Shown here in pieces: positions 1-8,437 of a stretch of DNA of 64,000 nucleotides; within the stretch, counting starts at the first letter, position 1, and every line of letters begins with the position of its first letter. This DNA comes from Chromatocurvus halotolerans. GTDB taxonomy: Bacteria > Pseudomonadota > Gammaproteobacteria > Pseudomonadales > Halieaceae. The notes below the pieces were generated by a model. It was not told the origin of the DNA and searched no databases. It saw only the letters and a program-made list of their open reading frames with translations. Made by a program: the position numbers and the translations under genes. The stretch is from positions 1-64,000 of the forward strand of contig NZ_SLWX01000004.1 of NCBI RefSeq assembly GCF_004340525.1. Reading direction: 5' to 3'.

Positions 1-303
1 ATGGAAGCTGTCATGCGTGTTCTCCTGTGGTCGACCAGGAGAACGGTACCGCTGGCTTAGCGGATAGAATAGAACGCCTCAGAATGAACGGTTACCCCGA
101 ACCGGCCATCTTAGTTGTCGCTAACCGGTAACGTTAATTGTCGCTCTACACATCAGTGCCATCATACCTGCGCCTCACCTGTTTCATCGTTTCTGCCGGG
201 TATTGACCACTCATACACCAGACCATGATTGTCAGATCTAACCATCGTCGCTATAGTTAAACTCTACAAGGTTCTTAAAACATCTTGGAGGTTCTCCGTG
301 TCA
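1..303. other. Intergenic leader of the toxin-antitoxin pair, with small repeats
   Basis: No convincing gene is seen. A perfect 9-bp inverted repeat (gttctcctg ... caggagaac, 19-44, 8-nt loop) could be the hairpin of a gene lying to the left, but no T-run follows. A 12-nt direct repeat with one mismatch (ttagttgtcgct at 111, ttaattgtcgct at 134) lies inside a wider imperfect inverted repeat (aacggttacc at 87, ggtaacgtt at 127). Such repeats could be protein-binding sites. The ggag-gtt-ctcc dyad just before the antitoxin start is a possible autoregulatory operator covering its ribosome site. These roles are inference. Confidence 0.4.
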
Positions 304-546
304 ATGAAAGCAACCTCAGTTCGGCTGGATGATGAAACTCTCGAACGGGTCGGTCGTATGGCGGAGGCCATGGATAGGCCCCGTGCCTGGCTCATGGCAC
401 ACGCCATCAAAAAGTTTGTTGAACAGGAAGAGTGGTTTATCCGGGAAGTGGAGCTTGGTATCGAAGCCGCCGATAAGGAACAACTAGAGGAACATGCTGA
501 CGTAAAGGCCAAATGGGAGGCCAAACGTGCAGCTTCAATGGACTGA
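304..546 (+). CDS. Ribbon-helix-helix (CopG/ParD-type) antitoxin
   Basis: An 80-residue protein. Residues 1-45 have the ribbon-helix-helix pattern: a short beta strand (ATSVRLDDET) then two helices (LERVGRMAEAMDRPRAWLMA), as in CopG/ParD/RelB-like antitoxins that bind their own operator as dimers. The charged C-terminal half would wrap and neutralise the toxin. I chose the ATG at 304 because the RHH strand begins directly there; an upstream in-frame ATG at 229 would add an unrelated tail. A GGAGG lies 13 nt upstream. The 3' end overlaps the downstream toxin by 20 nt, which implies coupled translation. Confidence 0.85.
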   Translation: MKATSVRLDDETLERVGRMAEAMDRPRAWLMAHAIKKFVEQEEWFIREVELGIEAADKEQLEEHADVKAKWEAKRAASMD

Positions 547-820
547 GCCGGCGACGCAAGATCTCGATAAAATAGAGGAATATATTTCCAGAGAGAATAG
601 TCCAATAGTTGCGACCGACGTCGTACTAGGAGTTATCGAGACAATAGAAATCGTATTGCCAGCTCATCCGCGGGCAGGCCGAATAGGTCGAGTTACCGGT
701 ACCCGTGAGTTCGTAATTGAAAGCATGCCCTTCATCGTCATCTACAGACAAGTCGGCTCTGACCGGTTGCAGGTTATCCGCGTACTTCACGATGCACAGC
801 AATGGCCGCCTGCGAATTAG
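527..820 (+). CDS. RelE/ParE-family toxin
   Basis: A 97-residue protein with the compact RelE/ParE fold signature: an N-terminal strand and helix (LQWTEPATQDLDKIEEYI), a central glycine/arginine stretch (HPRAGRIGRV.GTREFVI) and the C-terminal strand pair with I-Y-R and the typical ending VIRVLHDAQQWP. ParE members inhibit gyrase and RelE members cleave mRNA on the ribosome. The terminal H-x-x-Q-x-W-P pattern is common to the ParE/RelE superfamily and does not separate the two. It overlaps its antitoxin by 20 nt in a type II module. The gene looks intact. Confidence 0.88.
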   Translation: MQLQWTEPATQDLDKIEEYISRENSPIVATDVVLGVIETIEIVLPAHPRAGRIGRVTGTREFVIESMPFIVIYRQVGSDRLQVIRVLHDAQQWPPAN

Positions 821-875
821 CAACGGGGTTCGGTAGTGAATCACACTGGCAATTCCGGATGCTCATTGGTTTGAG

Positions 876-983
876 TCAGGCCGCCATGGCCAGCTCGGTT
901 TCCTGTTGATAATACGATGCTTCGTATTCCGAAGGCGGGATATCGCCGATCATTAAACGGGCAGTACGCCAGCCTACGATTTG
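876..983 (-). mobile_element. IS3-family transposase (OrfB) C-terminal remnant
   Basis: The minus strand encodes 35 residues and a stop that match the end of IS3-family OrfB integrases: the I-G-D-I-P-P-S-E-Y-E block (usually IGxIPPAEYE), then YYQQETELAMAA. A second conserved reading (LKPMSIR) follows the stop, as in many of these elements, so the trace continues to about 838. The rest of the element is gone: a stop codon at 984-986 precedes the fragment in frame, and no D-D-E catalytic core is seen. It lies just downstream of the toxin gene and marks a past insertion in this variable stretch. Confidence 0.75.
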
Positions 984-993
984 TCATGAATAG

Positions 994-1146
994 TTAGTGT
1001 CCCGAGAATTGGTGTAAATCCACGAGGGTAACACCCCATTCATCCTTGCCGCTGATCACGGAGAGGCACACGGATCGCGCTCCTGAGAGAAGTTCCTGCA
1101 GCCAATCAACGATGCTGGGGTCTTGCGCTTTCCCGACGGTTTTCAT
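994..1146 (-). CDS. Short unidentified ORF, possibly a fragment
   Basis: A 50-residue open frame starting MKTVGKAQDPSIVDWLQELL and ending VTLVDLHQFSGH. Composition looks protein-like (an amphipathic helix and then strands), but I recognise no family. It lies between the IS3 remnant and the DUF1501 gene, and its 3' end also resembles the outer end of some insertion elements. It may be the tail of a gene cut by that insertion. No good ribosome site is seen. The rest of 821-1364 (including 1147-1364) shows no gene I can support; it must hold the promoter of the DUF1501/DUF1800 pair, which I could not place. Confidence 0.22.
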   Translation of the reverse strand: MKTVGKAQDPSIVDWLQELLSGARSVCLSVISGKDEWGVTLVDLHQFSGH

Positions 1147-1364
1147 CTCCCCGTGATGAACGGACCTTGTACCCGCTCCAGACTCACCTCATGTTGGACA
1201 AGGCTCCGTCCTGACAATAGACTCATGACGATCACGCTCTTTAATGGTAAATAAATGAAATTCAGTGTCTCCCTAAAGTCGGCAGCACGCCTTATCGGAC
1301 TGCCCTCGTTGCCGACAATCCGGTCTCTCCAAGGGATTGGCGAGGTATTCAGCGGCACGCGCTC

Positions 1365-2762
1365 ATGCTGAATCGACGAGGCTTCCTGCATGGATTATCG
1401 ACCCTTGGGTTTGGCTCAATGGCCGCAGGCTCAACATCATTCAGCCCTTACGCCTACGCGCAAATGCCGGCACTTGCCGACTATAAATCACTGGTGTGCG
1501 TTTTTCTTTACGGCGGCAACGACTCCTGGAATACACTCGTACCTTACAGCCAGGCAGAATACAGCGCATATGCACGATCTCGTGGTCTGGGTGAGACCTG
1601 GGGGTTGGCGTTAGAGCGATCGCAGCTATTACCCATCACGTCTGACGCAGGGGGAAGCGATGGCGCCACGTACGCACTTAATCCGAATCTTCGCGCCCTC
1701 CAACCATTGTACGACAGTGGGCGACTGGCAATTATTCCTTCTGTGGGGCCACTTCTTGAACCGACCACAAAAGAACAGTACGTCGACGCCAAGCGGACTG
1801 GACACCGGCTACCTGTACAACTCTTCTCCCACAACAATCAGCAGGATCAATGGCAATCGCTGAATGACGGAACTGACGGTCGAACGGGGTGGGGCGGTCG
1901 AATGGTCGACCAGTACGAGTCCGCAAACCCTGTAGGCTCCTTGCCAACGGCGCTGGCAGTCGGCACCCAATCGTTACTGATCACCGGCAACCGAAGCGTC
2001 CCACTAGTACTCGGTTATTCTGGCGAAGGAGAACTGCCGTTAATAACCTGGGGAGCAAAGTCTTCAGTGCGCGGGCAAATTCTTAAGGATATTTTCACTT
2101 CGTCTTCTGAACTGTCGTCAATCTACGGAAGAGCATACGGCGGTGCGAATATGCGCACGCTTCGATACACCGAGGTGCTTGGTCGAACACTTCAGAGCGC
2201 GCCAAATATCCCATCACTACCTGATTTCCTGCCAGCGGGCGCCGGATTAAAGCAACAGCTGCGCTCAGTAGCGAAACTTATTGCGATGCGCGAGCAGCTC
2301 GGTATGACGCGGCAACTTTTTTTCGTTTCGATGGGCGGCTTTGACAATCATGATGCGCTAATGACGGATCATCCCTTGCTACTCCAGCAGCTTGGTGACG
2401 CAATGCAGTCTTTTCAGGGCGCTATGGAGGAATTGGACGTTGCCAAGAGCGTCACCCTGTTTACCAGTTCGGATTTTGGGCGAACACTGACCTCCAATGG
2501 TGATGGTTCGGATCACGGATGGGCTGGCCTTCAGTTCGTGATGGGCGGATCTGTTCGCGGCCGACGAATGTACGGGTCCTATCCGATACTTGAGCTAGAT
2601 TCCGAATCTGAAATTGGGAGCGGAATATTCATACCTGGGTTTTCAGCTGATCAGTACGCGGCAACTCTCGCGCGATGGTTTGGGGTCCCGAACGATCTCT
2701 TACCTAGTATTGCTCCAAACCTTGAGAATTTTTCTGTCCGAAATCTTGAGTTCCTCGCGTGA
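1365..2762 (+). CDS. DUF1501 family protein with Tat signal
   Basis: A 465-residue protein. The N-terminus has a twin-arginine motif (NRRGFL at residues 3-8), a hydrophobic stretch and a likely cleavage site after AYAQ, so it is probably exported folded. The body matches DUF1501, a sulfatase/alkaline-phosphatase-like family: F-L-Y-G-G-N-D-S-W-N near residue 50, SMGGFDNHD near 325, FTSSDFGRT near 365 and the GSDHGW block near 385. These residues line the metal site in the superfamily, but DUF1501 substrates are unknown. The stop overlaps the next frame's possible GTG start. DUF1501 and DUF1800 genes habitually occur as a pair, which suggests they act together in the envelope. Confidence 0.9.
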   Translation: MLNRRGFLHGLSTLGFGSMAAGSTSFSPYAYAQMPALADYKSLVCVFLYGGNDSWNTLVPYSQAEYSAYARSRGLGETWGLALERSQLLPITSDAGGSDGATYALNPNLRALQPLYDSGRLAIIPSVGPLLEPTTKEQYVDAKRTGHRLPVQLFSHNNQQDQWQSLNDGTDGRTGWGGRMVDQYESANPVGSLPTALAVGTQSLLITGNRSVPLVLGYSGEGELPLITWGAKSSVRGQILKDIFTSSSELSSIYGRAYGGANMRTLRYTEVLGRTLQSAPNIPSLPDFLPAGAGLKQQLRSVAKLIAMREQLGMTRQLFFVSMGGFDNHDALMTDHPLLLQQLGDAMQSFQGAMEELDVAKSVTLFTSSDFGRTLTSNGDGSDHGWAGLQFVMGGSVRGRRMYGSYPILELDSESEIGSGIFIPGFSADQYAATLARWFGVPNDLLPSIAPNLENFSVRNLEFLA

Positions 2763-5362
2763 ACGCTGCAAGCCGCAGGATCAACAAGAATACTCGGTTT
2801 TTTTGTTCGCAAGCCACATGGGGAAGCCGGCGTTCTCGACCGGGCGGCCAGGATCACACTGGCAATATGCCCAATGCCTTGGCGCTCGAGGCAGCCTCAG
2901 CAGCTCATGACGGCATTGACGACTCCGACCGCCATAACGGAGACAGAGCACGTGCATCTTTGAAACAGTGCGGCTCGCAAATTATTCTATTTTTTGTCCT
3001 ATCTATGCTATCTGCGCTCGGACCCGCTCCATCTCTGGCGCAGGACTTCATCGAAGACGTACAGAAAATGTATATCGCCTACTACGGCCGTCCAGGCGAT
3101 CCAGGTGGTTTAACATTTTGGTCATCCAAAATCCGCGAGGCGAATGGGGACCTGACGCTTATCGCTGAAAATTTCGGAAACTCAAAAGAGTTCACCGATA
3201 GATTTGGCTCCCTTAGTGACTCAGAGCTGGTGGATAACATTTATCTTCAGCTACTCGGACGATCTGCCGACCCCGAGGGATTGAATTTTTACGTTGGTAA
3301 ACTCCAGTCGAATGAGCCTGGCTGGTCTCTTGCATCAATTGCGTTGCGAATTATTGACGGCGTTCCCAGAGGAAGCGCCGACGACAGTTTAATCGATAAT
3401 AGGCTGGAATTTGCCGGCACATTTGTGCGGGCGGTGAGCGATGGGCTACTGACCTACGAGGGTGATGAACAGGCAAGTGCGCTCAGTTCTATTCTTAGCA
3501 CGGTAACAATGGATCCTGACAGTCTCACTAACGCCATATCTTCAATCTACAATGACGGCGATAGTGATAACGTCGTGGATGTGTATGACCTTTGCCCGAG
3601 CACGTCCACTGGCATTGGGGTCGACTCGACTGGCTGTCCCGCGGTAGCACTGGACGCGTTCCGCTTTCTATCTCAATCAACATATGGCGTGCGCCCGGGA
3701 GATATCGATGCCCTCTTGCGCAATGGAACCGGACAGCTCGCCTATGATCGATGGCTGAAAGAACAAGCGAAACTCCCTCCCACCCTCTCGCTGAAGCTGG
3801 TAATTGATGAAATCAGGCGGCAAGGAGTTGCGTCCGCCACAGCTGAGGTACATGGCATTCGGACGGATGTCTGGATGCAAATTGCGATGACAGCCGAAGA
3901 TCAGCTGCGGCAAAGAATGGCTTTCGCGCTTTCACAAATTTTCGTAATTTCAGATCAAGGTGCACCGAGCAAATATCCGCTAATGGTAGCCGACTTCTAT
4001 GACACGCTTATCGCCCACGCACTCGGAAATTATCGTGACCTTTTTGAAGCGGTAACGCTTCATCCTGCAATGGGCTTGTACCTTTCCATGATGGGCAACA
4101 GGAAGTCACTCCCTGGCACAACGCTGCGCCCGGATGAAAATTATGCGCGAGAATCCATGCAGTTGTTCAGCATTGGTCTTTCTCTACTGAACCAGGATGG
4201 CACCAGGGTCGAGGACGCAACCGGAGCTGAGATTCCGACATATGGACAGGCCGAGGTTTCCTCCTTTGCACGTACATTTACCGGATGGAATTGGGCGTGT
4301 TGGTGGTACGCGACAGAAGGAAGCTGCAACTTCGAGGAAGTATCGGGCGAAAATTACGACGGCGCTGATCAAAACGGTGGCACGAGCAATCAAGTCAAGC
4401 CGATGGCGCATTATGAAAATTACCATGACTCGGACGAAAAGCAGTTGCTCACGTACAGCGGAGTAACTCCCATCGGGGGTGTGATACCCGCCGGCACTGA
4501 CGGGCCCAGGGCTCTTGGCATGGCTCTTGATAATCTCTTCTATCATCCTAACGTTCCCCCTTTCATCTCGAGGCAACTCATTCAGCGACTAGTCACGAGC
4601 AACCCCTCACCTGGCTATGTTCAGCGGGTCGCGGACATGTTCAAGGATGACGGAACAGGCGTGCGTGGGAATCTGTTTGCCGTAGCAAGAGCCATTCTCC
4701 TGGATCCTGAGGCGAGACCTCAACCTGGCGCTGAAAAGGCAGGCAAGCTAAAAGAGCCATTGTTAAAGGTTTTGCAGACCTGGCGTGCCTTTAACGGAAG
4801 GACAGCGAATGGCAGGTTTACAACCCAGGCCTTCTGCTGCCCCGGCGCAGGGGACCCCAGATCCGTACTGGGGCAAAGCCCTAATCAATCGCCTTCGGTT
4901 TTCAACTTTTACAGTCCATTTTATTCGCCTGGAGGCGAGATAGCGCAACAGGGCCTGGTGTCCCCGGAGATGCAGCTTGCGCTAGAAAGCTTGCTGGGCC
5001 AGCAACTTTCATATTACGCCGTGCAGTCAATCTGGCGCTCCAGGCCAAACTCCAGCGACGAACTCCTACCCGACGACAAGTTCCACTCCGGTGCAGGCGA
5101 CCTTCTGCACCTCGACTTCAGTCCGTATATCGACATGGCCGGTGAGCCAGATGCCTTGATGAATGCCTTATCAGAAACACTCTTTGGGGATTCGGATCAA
5201 CTAAGCCCGCAATTACGTGACGGAATTCGACGGCTCATGGACGCTTACGGCCCAGGGCCGAGCCCCGACGCCGACAGCGAGCAAGTAGAAATCTGGCAAC
5301 AACGACGTGTTCGAGAAGCGGTTTTTTTAATACTCGTTTCGCCGGAATTCGCGGTCCAATAA
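2759..5362 (+). CDS. Secreted DUF1800 protein with DUF4214 and calcium-binding segment
   Basis: A mosaic exported protein. A signal peptide (IILFFVLSMLSALGP..SLAQ) lies about residues 74-95. It is followed by two DUF4214-like repeats (Y-x-x-x-Y-G-R-P-G-D-P-G-G and LLGRSADPEGLNFYV), a short thrombospondin type-3-like D-x-D-x-D-x-x-D loop near residue 270, and a DUF1800 domain (RFLSQSTYG, ENYARESMQLFSIG, SPSVFNFYSP) to the end. DUF4214 is found in extracellular and S-layer-associated proteins. The start is uncertain: GTG 2759 overlaps the upstream stop but leaves a very long n-region; ATG 2867 and TTG 2960 are in frame, and the latter gives an ideal signal peptide. The biochemical role is unknown. 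Confidence 0.88.
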   Translation: MNAASRRINKNTRFFCSQATWGSRRSRPGGQDHTGNMPNALALEAASAAHDGIDDSDRHNGDRARASLKQCGSQIILFFVLSMLSALGPAPSLAQDFIEDVQKMYIAYYGRPGDPGGLTFWSSKIREANGDLTLIAENFGNSKEFTDRFGSLSDSELVDNIYLQLLGRSADPEGLNFYVGKLQSNEPGWSLASIALRIIDGVPRGSADDSLIDNRLEFAGTFVRAVSDGLLTYEGDEQASALSSILSTVTMDPDSLTNAISSIYNDGDSDNVVDVYDLCPSTSTGIGVDSTGCPAVALDAFRFLSQSTYGVRPGDIDALLRNGTGQLAYDRWLKEQAKLPPTLSLKLVIDEIRRQGVASATAEVHGIRTDVWMQIAMTAEDQLRQRMAFALSQIFVISDQGAPSKYPLMVADFYDTLIAHALGNYRDLFEAVTLHPAMGLYLSMMGNRKSLPGTTLRPDENYARESMQLFSIGLSLLNQDGTRVEDATGAEIPTYGQAEVSSFARTFTGWNWACWWYATEGSCNFEEVSGENYDGADQNGGTSNQVKPMAHYENYHDSDEKQLLTYSGVTPIGGVIPAGTDGPRALGMALDNLFYHPNVPPFISRQLIQRLVTSNPSPGYVQRVADMFKDDGTGVRGNLFAVARAILLDPEARPQPGAEKAGKLKEPLLKVLQTWRAFNGRTANGRFTTQAFCCPGAGDPRSVLGQSPNQSPSVFNFYSPFYSPGGEIAQQGLVSPEMQLALESLLGQQLSYYAVQSIWRSRPNSSDELLPDDKFHSGAGDLLHLDFSPYIDMAGEPDALMNALSETLFGDSDQLSPQLRDGIRRLMDAYGPGPSPDADSEQVEIWQQRRVREAVFLILVSPEFAVQ

Positions 5363-5866
5363 AATAACCTTTGACGGGCACCGGGCCCCGCTTGAGAGGC
5401 CTATGCGACGCACGATGTCTTGGCCAGCTCAGGTTTATTAGCTTTTCTATCGGTTTGACCAATCGGCTGCGAATTCAACGGGTCGAGGCAACACAGACGT
5501 TAAATCGGTTGCTCTGGTCTAGTTGCAATCTGGCGGCAAAACCACCTTCCAGCAAGCCGATATAGATAGCTCCCCACCATTCGTGCACCTCTGGTGATTC
5601 CCAGTTCACCGTCGCTGTCCCGGAGAACCTGGATAACTGACCCGTCAGCATCGAATTGAGCAATGATCCATGAACGATTTAACCAGGCCGGACAGACGGT
5701 CCCGAGGGTCAGTTTTATGTTGCCGTTGACATGCTCCTGCCATTGTTTGTATTTCAATGTCATGAAAGCGCTGAGAGCATGCGATGATGGCGCTTGGCCC
5801 CTGAACGGAAGGGGCCGGGTGGGCTCTGGATCAGCCTGGCACAAAACACATCTCCCGAGGCAGTAA
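5363..5866. other. Intergenic region without a firm gene
   Basis: About 500 bases with lower GC than the main genome. No frame has a recognisable domain. On the minus strand two overlapping frames read protein-like (one around 5500-5763, another around 5475-5620), as if one small gene had been broken by a frameshift near 5600. The right end must contain the signals for the S4-domain gene at 5867; a gagg-cag-taa tract directly precedes its ATG. Confidence 0.35.
5500..5763 (-). CDS. Possible decayed hypothetical gene
   Basis: An open frame of about 87 residues beginning MTLKYKQWQEHVNGNIKLTL and passing through FDADGSVIQVLRDSDGE. The second half reads more naturally in the alternative frame (VHEWWGAIYIGLLEGGFAA), consistent with one frameshift near 5600. 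I recognise no family, no ribosome-binding site is obvious, and it could be chance. It is listed because both frames have ordinary protein composition in a gap that otherwise has no gene. Confidence 0.22.
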   Translation of the reverse strand: MTLKYKQWQEHVNGNIKLTLGTVCPAWLNRSWIIAQFDADGSVIQVLRDSDGELGITRGARMVGSYLYRLAGRWFCRQIATRPEQPI

Positions 5867-6088
5867 ATGAGAAAAGTCGAAATAACCAGGGAGCCCGTTG
5901 AGCTCTACAAAATTCTGAAGTTTGAAGGACTGACCACTACCGGCGGCGAAGCGAAGCTCCTCATCGGTGACGGTCAGGTCACTGTGAATGGTGAAACCGA
6001 GACCCGTCGGCGGCGCCAGATGGTCGACGGTGATGTTATTGGCTTTCGGGGCGAGGAGCTTCAATTGCAATTGCGGGCGGCTGTCTGA
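5867..6088 (+). CDS. S4-domain RNA-binding protein (YbcJ-like)
   Basis: A 73-residue protein that is essentially one S4 domain: an opening strand (KVEITREPVELYKILKFEGL), the G-x-x-K-x-L-I-x-x-G-x-V-x-V-N-G signature at residues 28-43 (GEAKLLIGDGQVTVNGE), then a basic RRRRQ patch and V-x-D-G-D-V-I. Length and motif match the small YbcJ-type family, thought to bind structured RNA. Residue positions alone do not show which RNA. It stands alone, with no neighbour on the same strand close enough to be an operon partner. Confidence 0.9.
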   Translation: MRKVEITREPVELYKILKFEGLTTTGGEAKLLIGDGQVTVNGETETRRRRQMVDGDVIGFRGEELQLQLRAAV

Positions 6089-6495
6089 CTCATTCCCTGA
6101 GGTGCTTCTCCCACCCGATGGGGATGGACCAGTATTCGATAACATCGCTCGGTAATCAAGAGCCGCTGCCGGGAGTAGCTCTGGTACCAGCGCTCAGTGG
6201 TCGCTGCAAGGCGAGCCAGCACACCGCTTTGAGAAAGTCTGCGTCCACATGCTTTTCCGCCAGTCCAATCAAAACCGGTCCCAACCCGACCATGCCGATG
6301 GCGAATCCACAAGCTGGTTTTTGCCATTCTTCGAGTGGTATTCTGCTCGAGACGTGCCCGCCAGAGCCCGATCCAAGCCTGTCTTCTTATGCTAGTGAGA
6401 TGAAAACACAACGCAAACATACGTGAGTTGCGCGGGTACAAGCGTTAGCCAGAGCTGATTCTTTTAGACTACCGTGACTATTTGGATATCTGGAT
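6089..6495. other. Intergenic region, no supported gene
   Basis: About 400 bases between the S4 and BLUF genes. Open frames exist on both strands (6118-6426 plus, 6061-6441 minus) but neither has a recognisable motif. One minus-strand frame around 6180-6330 (GFAIGMVGLGPVLIGLAEKH) has helical, membrane-like composition and could be a decayed fragment. A ribosome site before the BLUF ATG is weak (ggatatctggat). Confidence 0.3.
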
Positions 6496-6951
6496 ATGTC
6501 ATTATATCGAGCAATGTATTTGAGCCGAAGGCGCACCCTGCAGGGGCATAATGTGCTCAAGGAAATTTTGCAGGAAGCTTCGGATCGGAATATGCGCAGG
6601 GCAGTAACCGGTTTGTTGATATCTGACGAAGAGTATTTCCTTCAGATACTGGAAGGCAGGTTAGCCGTACTATCCGGCCTGTTCGAAAAAATCTATAAAG
6701 ACCACCGCCACTACGATGTCCGACTTGTGCTTTTTCATGCGGTGGATTCGCGTCTGTTTAAGAAGTGGTCGATGGGATCTTTACCCGCGGCCAGATCGAG
6801 CGCCTATCCCGAGGGCGAGACCTACCTGAAGGCGATTTTTCAGGCAGATATGCAGGAACAGCCGGTGATTGGTCGCGAGGAGATTGAACAGGTTTTCCTC
6901 TGGTTTGCCGGACAGAAAGACTCGACGGTTAAATGGGCAAATATTCTGTAA
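6496..6951 (+). CDS. BLUF-domain blue-light photoreceptor
   Basis: A 151-residue stand-alone BLUF protein that would bind FAD and sense blue light. All key residues of the family are present with exact spacing: Tyr8, Asn32, Gln50, Trp91 and Met93, matching the Tyr-Asn-Gln-Trp-Met distances of AppA. The T-G-L-L and L-E-G blocks surround them. About 50 residues follow the core; no output domain (EAL, GGDEF, cyclase) is attached, so it must signal through a partner. No obvious partner is adjacent. The gene is complete and of normal length for the single-domain class. Confidence 0.95.
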   Translation: MSLYRAMYLSRRRTLQGHNVLKEILQEASDRNMRRAVTGLLISDEEYFLQILEGRLAVLSGLFEKIYKDHRHYDVRLVLFHAVDSRLFKKWSMGSLPAARSSAYPEGETYLKAIFQADMQEQPVIGREEIEQVFLWFAGQKDSTVKWANIL

Positions 6952-6973
6952 AGGAGCGCCGCATTCTCCCTGA

Positions 6974-7129
6974 GTGCTCTGGACCAGCGGCTCGCACAAC
7001 GGCTATCTGCGTCTTGTGCTCACGCGCACGCAGGCCACCGCGGATTTTATCGGCGTCAGCACTGTGCGTGAGCGCCAGTACACGGTGGAACGACTGCGCC
7101 GGGACATGATGGAACGCAATACTGCGTAA
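6974..7129 (+). pseudogene. C-terminal remnant of an unidentified gene
   Basis: A frame open from 6974 (preceded by a stop) to TAA 7129 reads SGSHNGYLRLVLTRTQATAD and continues FIGVSTVRERQ, ending in a charged helix. It has no start codon of its own and begins abruptly, like the last 50 residues of a larger enzyme. The N-G-Y-L-x-L-x-L-T pattern resembles the C-terminal strand of PhoD-like metallophosphatases, but that is a guess. It marks the right edge of the low-GC accessory stretch. Confidence 0.35.
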
Positions 7130-7191
7130 CGGGGTGCTATCGCACGCGGTGCCTCGGGGACACATGCCGCTGGCGTCGGCTGATCGCGCAG

Positions 7192-8415
7192 TCAGCGCTG
7201 GCTGACAGGCTCAGGCGCGGCCAGCGCGCCTGCAGCCCGATCCGGCGCTGCCTGTATGGCCCTTACCGCAGACCACTTCCTGACGACAATATAAAGAAAG
7301 CACGCGAAATACAGGCCAATCACCAGCGCTCCCACCCACTCAATGCGCAGGAAGTCGAGTTTGAACAGCAGGGTCAGCCCCACCAGCGCCAGCACGTTGA
7401 GCGCCAGATAGCGCGGCATACCCAGCCGGCTGGCCGTGAGCCTCAGGTTATCCGTGTACAGGCGAATCAGCGAGTCGAGCGAGTTGATCACCATCAGCAC
7501 GCCGACGCTGATCATCGCCATGCTGTTCCATGCGGTAATCTCAAGCCCCTCGGTGTGATAGCGGTACAGTACTGCGAACCAGACACCGATGGCGATGGAC
7601 GGCACAGCCAGCATGCTGACCAGCAGCTGCCAGGTGCGCAGACCGCTGACGAAGCGCGCGGTGAACTGACCGATCATGATGCTCCAGGAGAACCACCAGA
7701 ACAGATAGAACGCGTGGTAATCGTTGATCGGCAGCATGAACTGCTGAATATGCCTGAAGTAATCGCCCAGCAGCCGCGCCGTATCGATAAAGTCCGCCGG
7801 TGCGCCATCACCCAGAGCGAACGCGCGCAGCCACATGCCGGCAATCAGCCCGATAAACAGCAGGCTGGAGCCCACGCTCAGCAGCCGCAGATAGCGGATT
7901 TGTGAACTGGAATAGACAGCCAGACCGATTGCCGTGAATACCAGCGCATAAAACCCCGGCTGCACCGTCTCCCCGTCACCCAACTGCGGCAGGTACCAGG
8001 GCAGATTCACCAGCAACAGATAGGCGGTGAAGGCGCAGGTGCCGATGATAACGGCGTTGTTGATCACACGGACGATGGGCAGCGCAAAAAAGCCGACCCG
8101 GGGCTCAATCATGGCAAAGTAGAAACAGGTCAGGAAATAGAAGCTCCAGATCAGGAAGGCCCAGAAGCCGAACTCGATGGCCAGCGGGTTGGCAAACCCG
8201 TACTCGGGATTCTGCACCAGGTCTGCATAGCCGCGAAACTCGGTCAGCGGGAACATGATCAGGCCCACATCCAGACCGGATGTGAACAGGATCGCCAGGA
8301 AGGTTGCGGTCGAAACCGGCATCACGCCAATGCAGCGCACATGCCACCATTTGCACAGAATCAGCACAATGGCACTGAAGGTGAATATCAGTCCACCGGA
8401 GAGCCAGAGCGTCAC
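7192..8415 (-). CDS. BCCT-family transporter (probable choline uptake)
   Basis: A polytopic membrane protein of about 407 residues with 10-11 hydrophobic helices. It carries the betaine/choline/carnitine transporter core, including the tryptophan-rich segment FWWFSWSIMIGQFTARFVSG, whose W-W-x-S-W is the family substrate-site signature. It is shorter and more divergent than typical BCCT carriers (500-700 residues). Placement directly after betA and betB argues for choline import feeding those enzymes. The GTG start at 8415 avoids overlap; an ATG at 8493 would overlap betA by 56 nt and add a tail that looks like off-frame betA. Neither start has a strong ribosome site. Confidence 0.85.
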   Translation of the reverse strand: MTLWLSGGLIFTFSAIVLILCKWWHVRCIGVMPVSTATFLAILFTSGLDVGLIMFPLTEFRGYADLVQNPEYGFANPLAIEFGFWAFLIWSFYFLTCFYFAMIEPRVGFFALPIVRVINNAVIIGTCAFTAYLLLVNLPWYLPQLGDGETVQPGFYALVFTAIGLAVYSSSQIRYLRLLSVGSSLLFIGLIAGMWLRAFALGDGAPADFIDTARLLGDYFRHIQQFMLPINDYHAFYLFWWFSWSIMIGQFTARFVSGLRTWQLLVSMLAVPSIAIGVWFAVLYRYHTEGLEITAWNSMAMISVGVLMVINSLDSLIRLYTDNLRLTASRLGMPRYLALNVLALVGLTLLFKLDFLRIEWVGALVIGLYFACFLYIVVRKWSAVRAIQAAPDRAAGALAAPEPVSQR

Positions 8416-8437
8416 GCGCTGTCTCGCCCGAGGGGCA

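Noticed and set aside
19-44. Integron attC site in front of the toxin-antitoxin pair
   Set aside because: The 9-bp inverted repeat is perfect, but the core GTTRRRY/RYYYAAC boxes and imperfect-stem layout of attC are absent.
1000-1020. cccgagaattggtgtaaatc as the end of an IS256-type element
   Set aside because: It resembles such ends only loosely. No transposase, partner repeat or target duplication was found, so it is mentioned only within the short-ORF entry.
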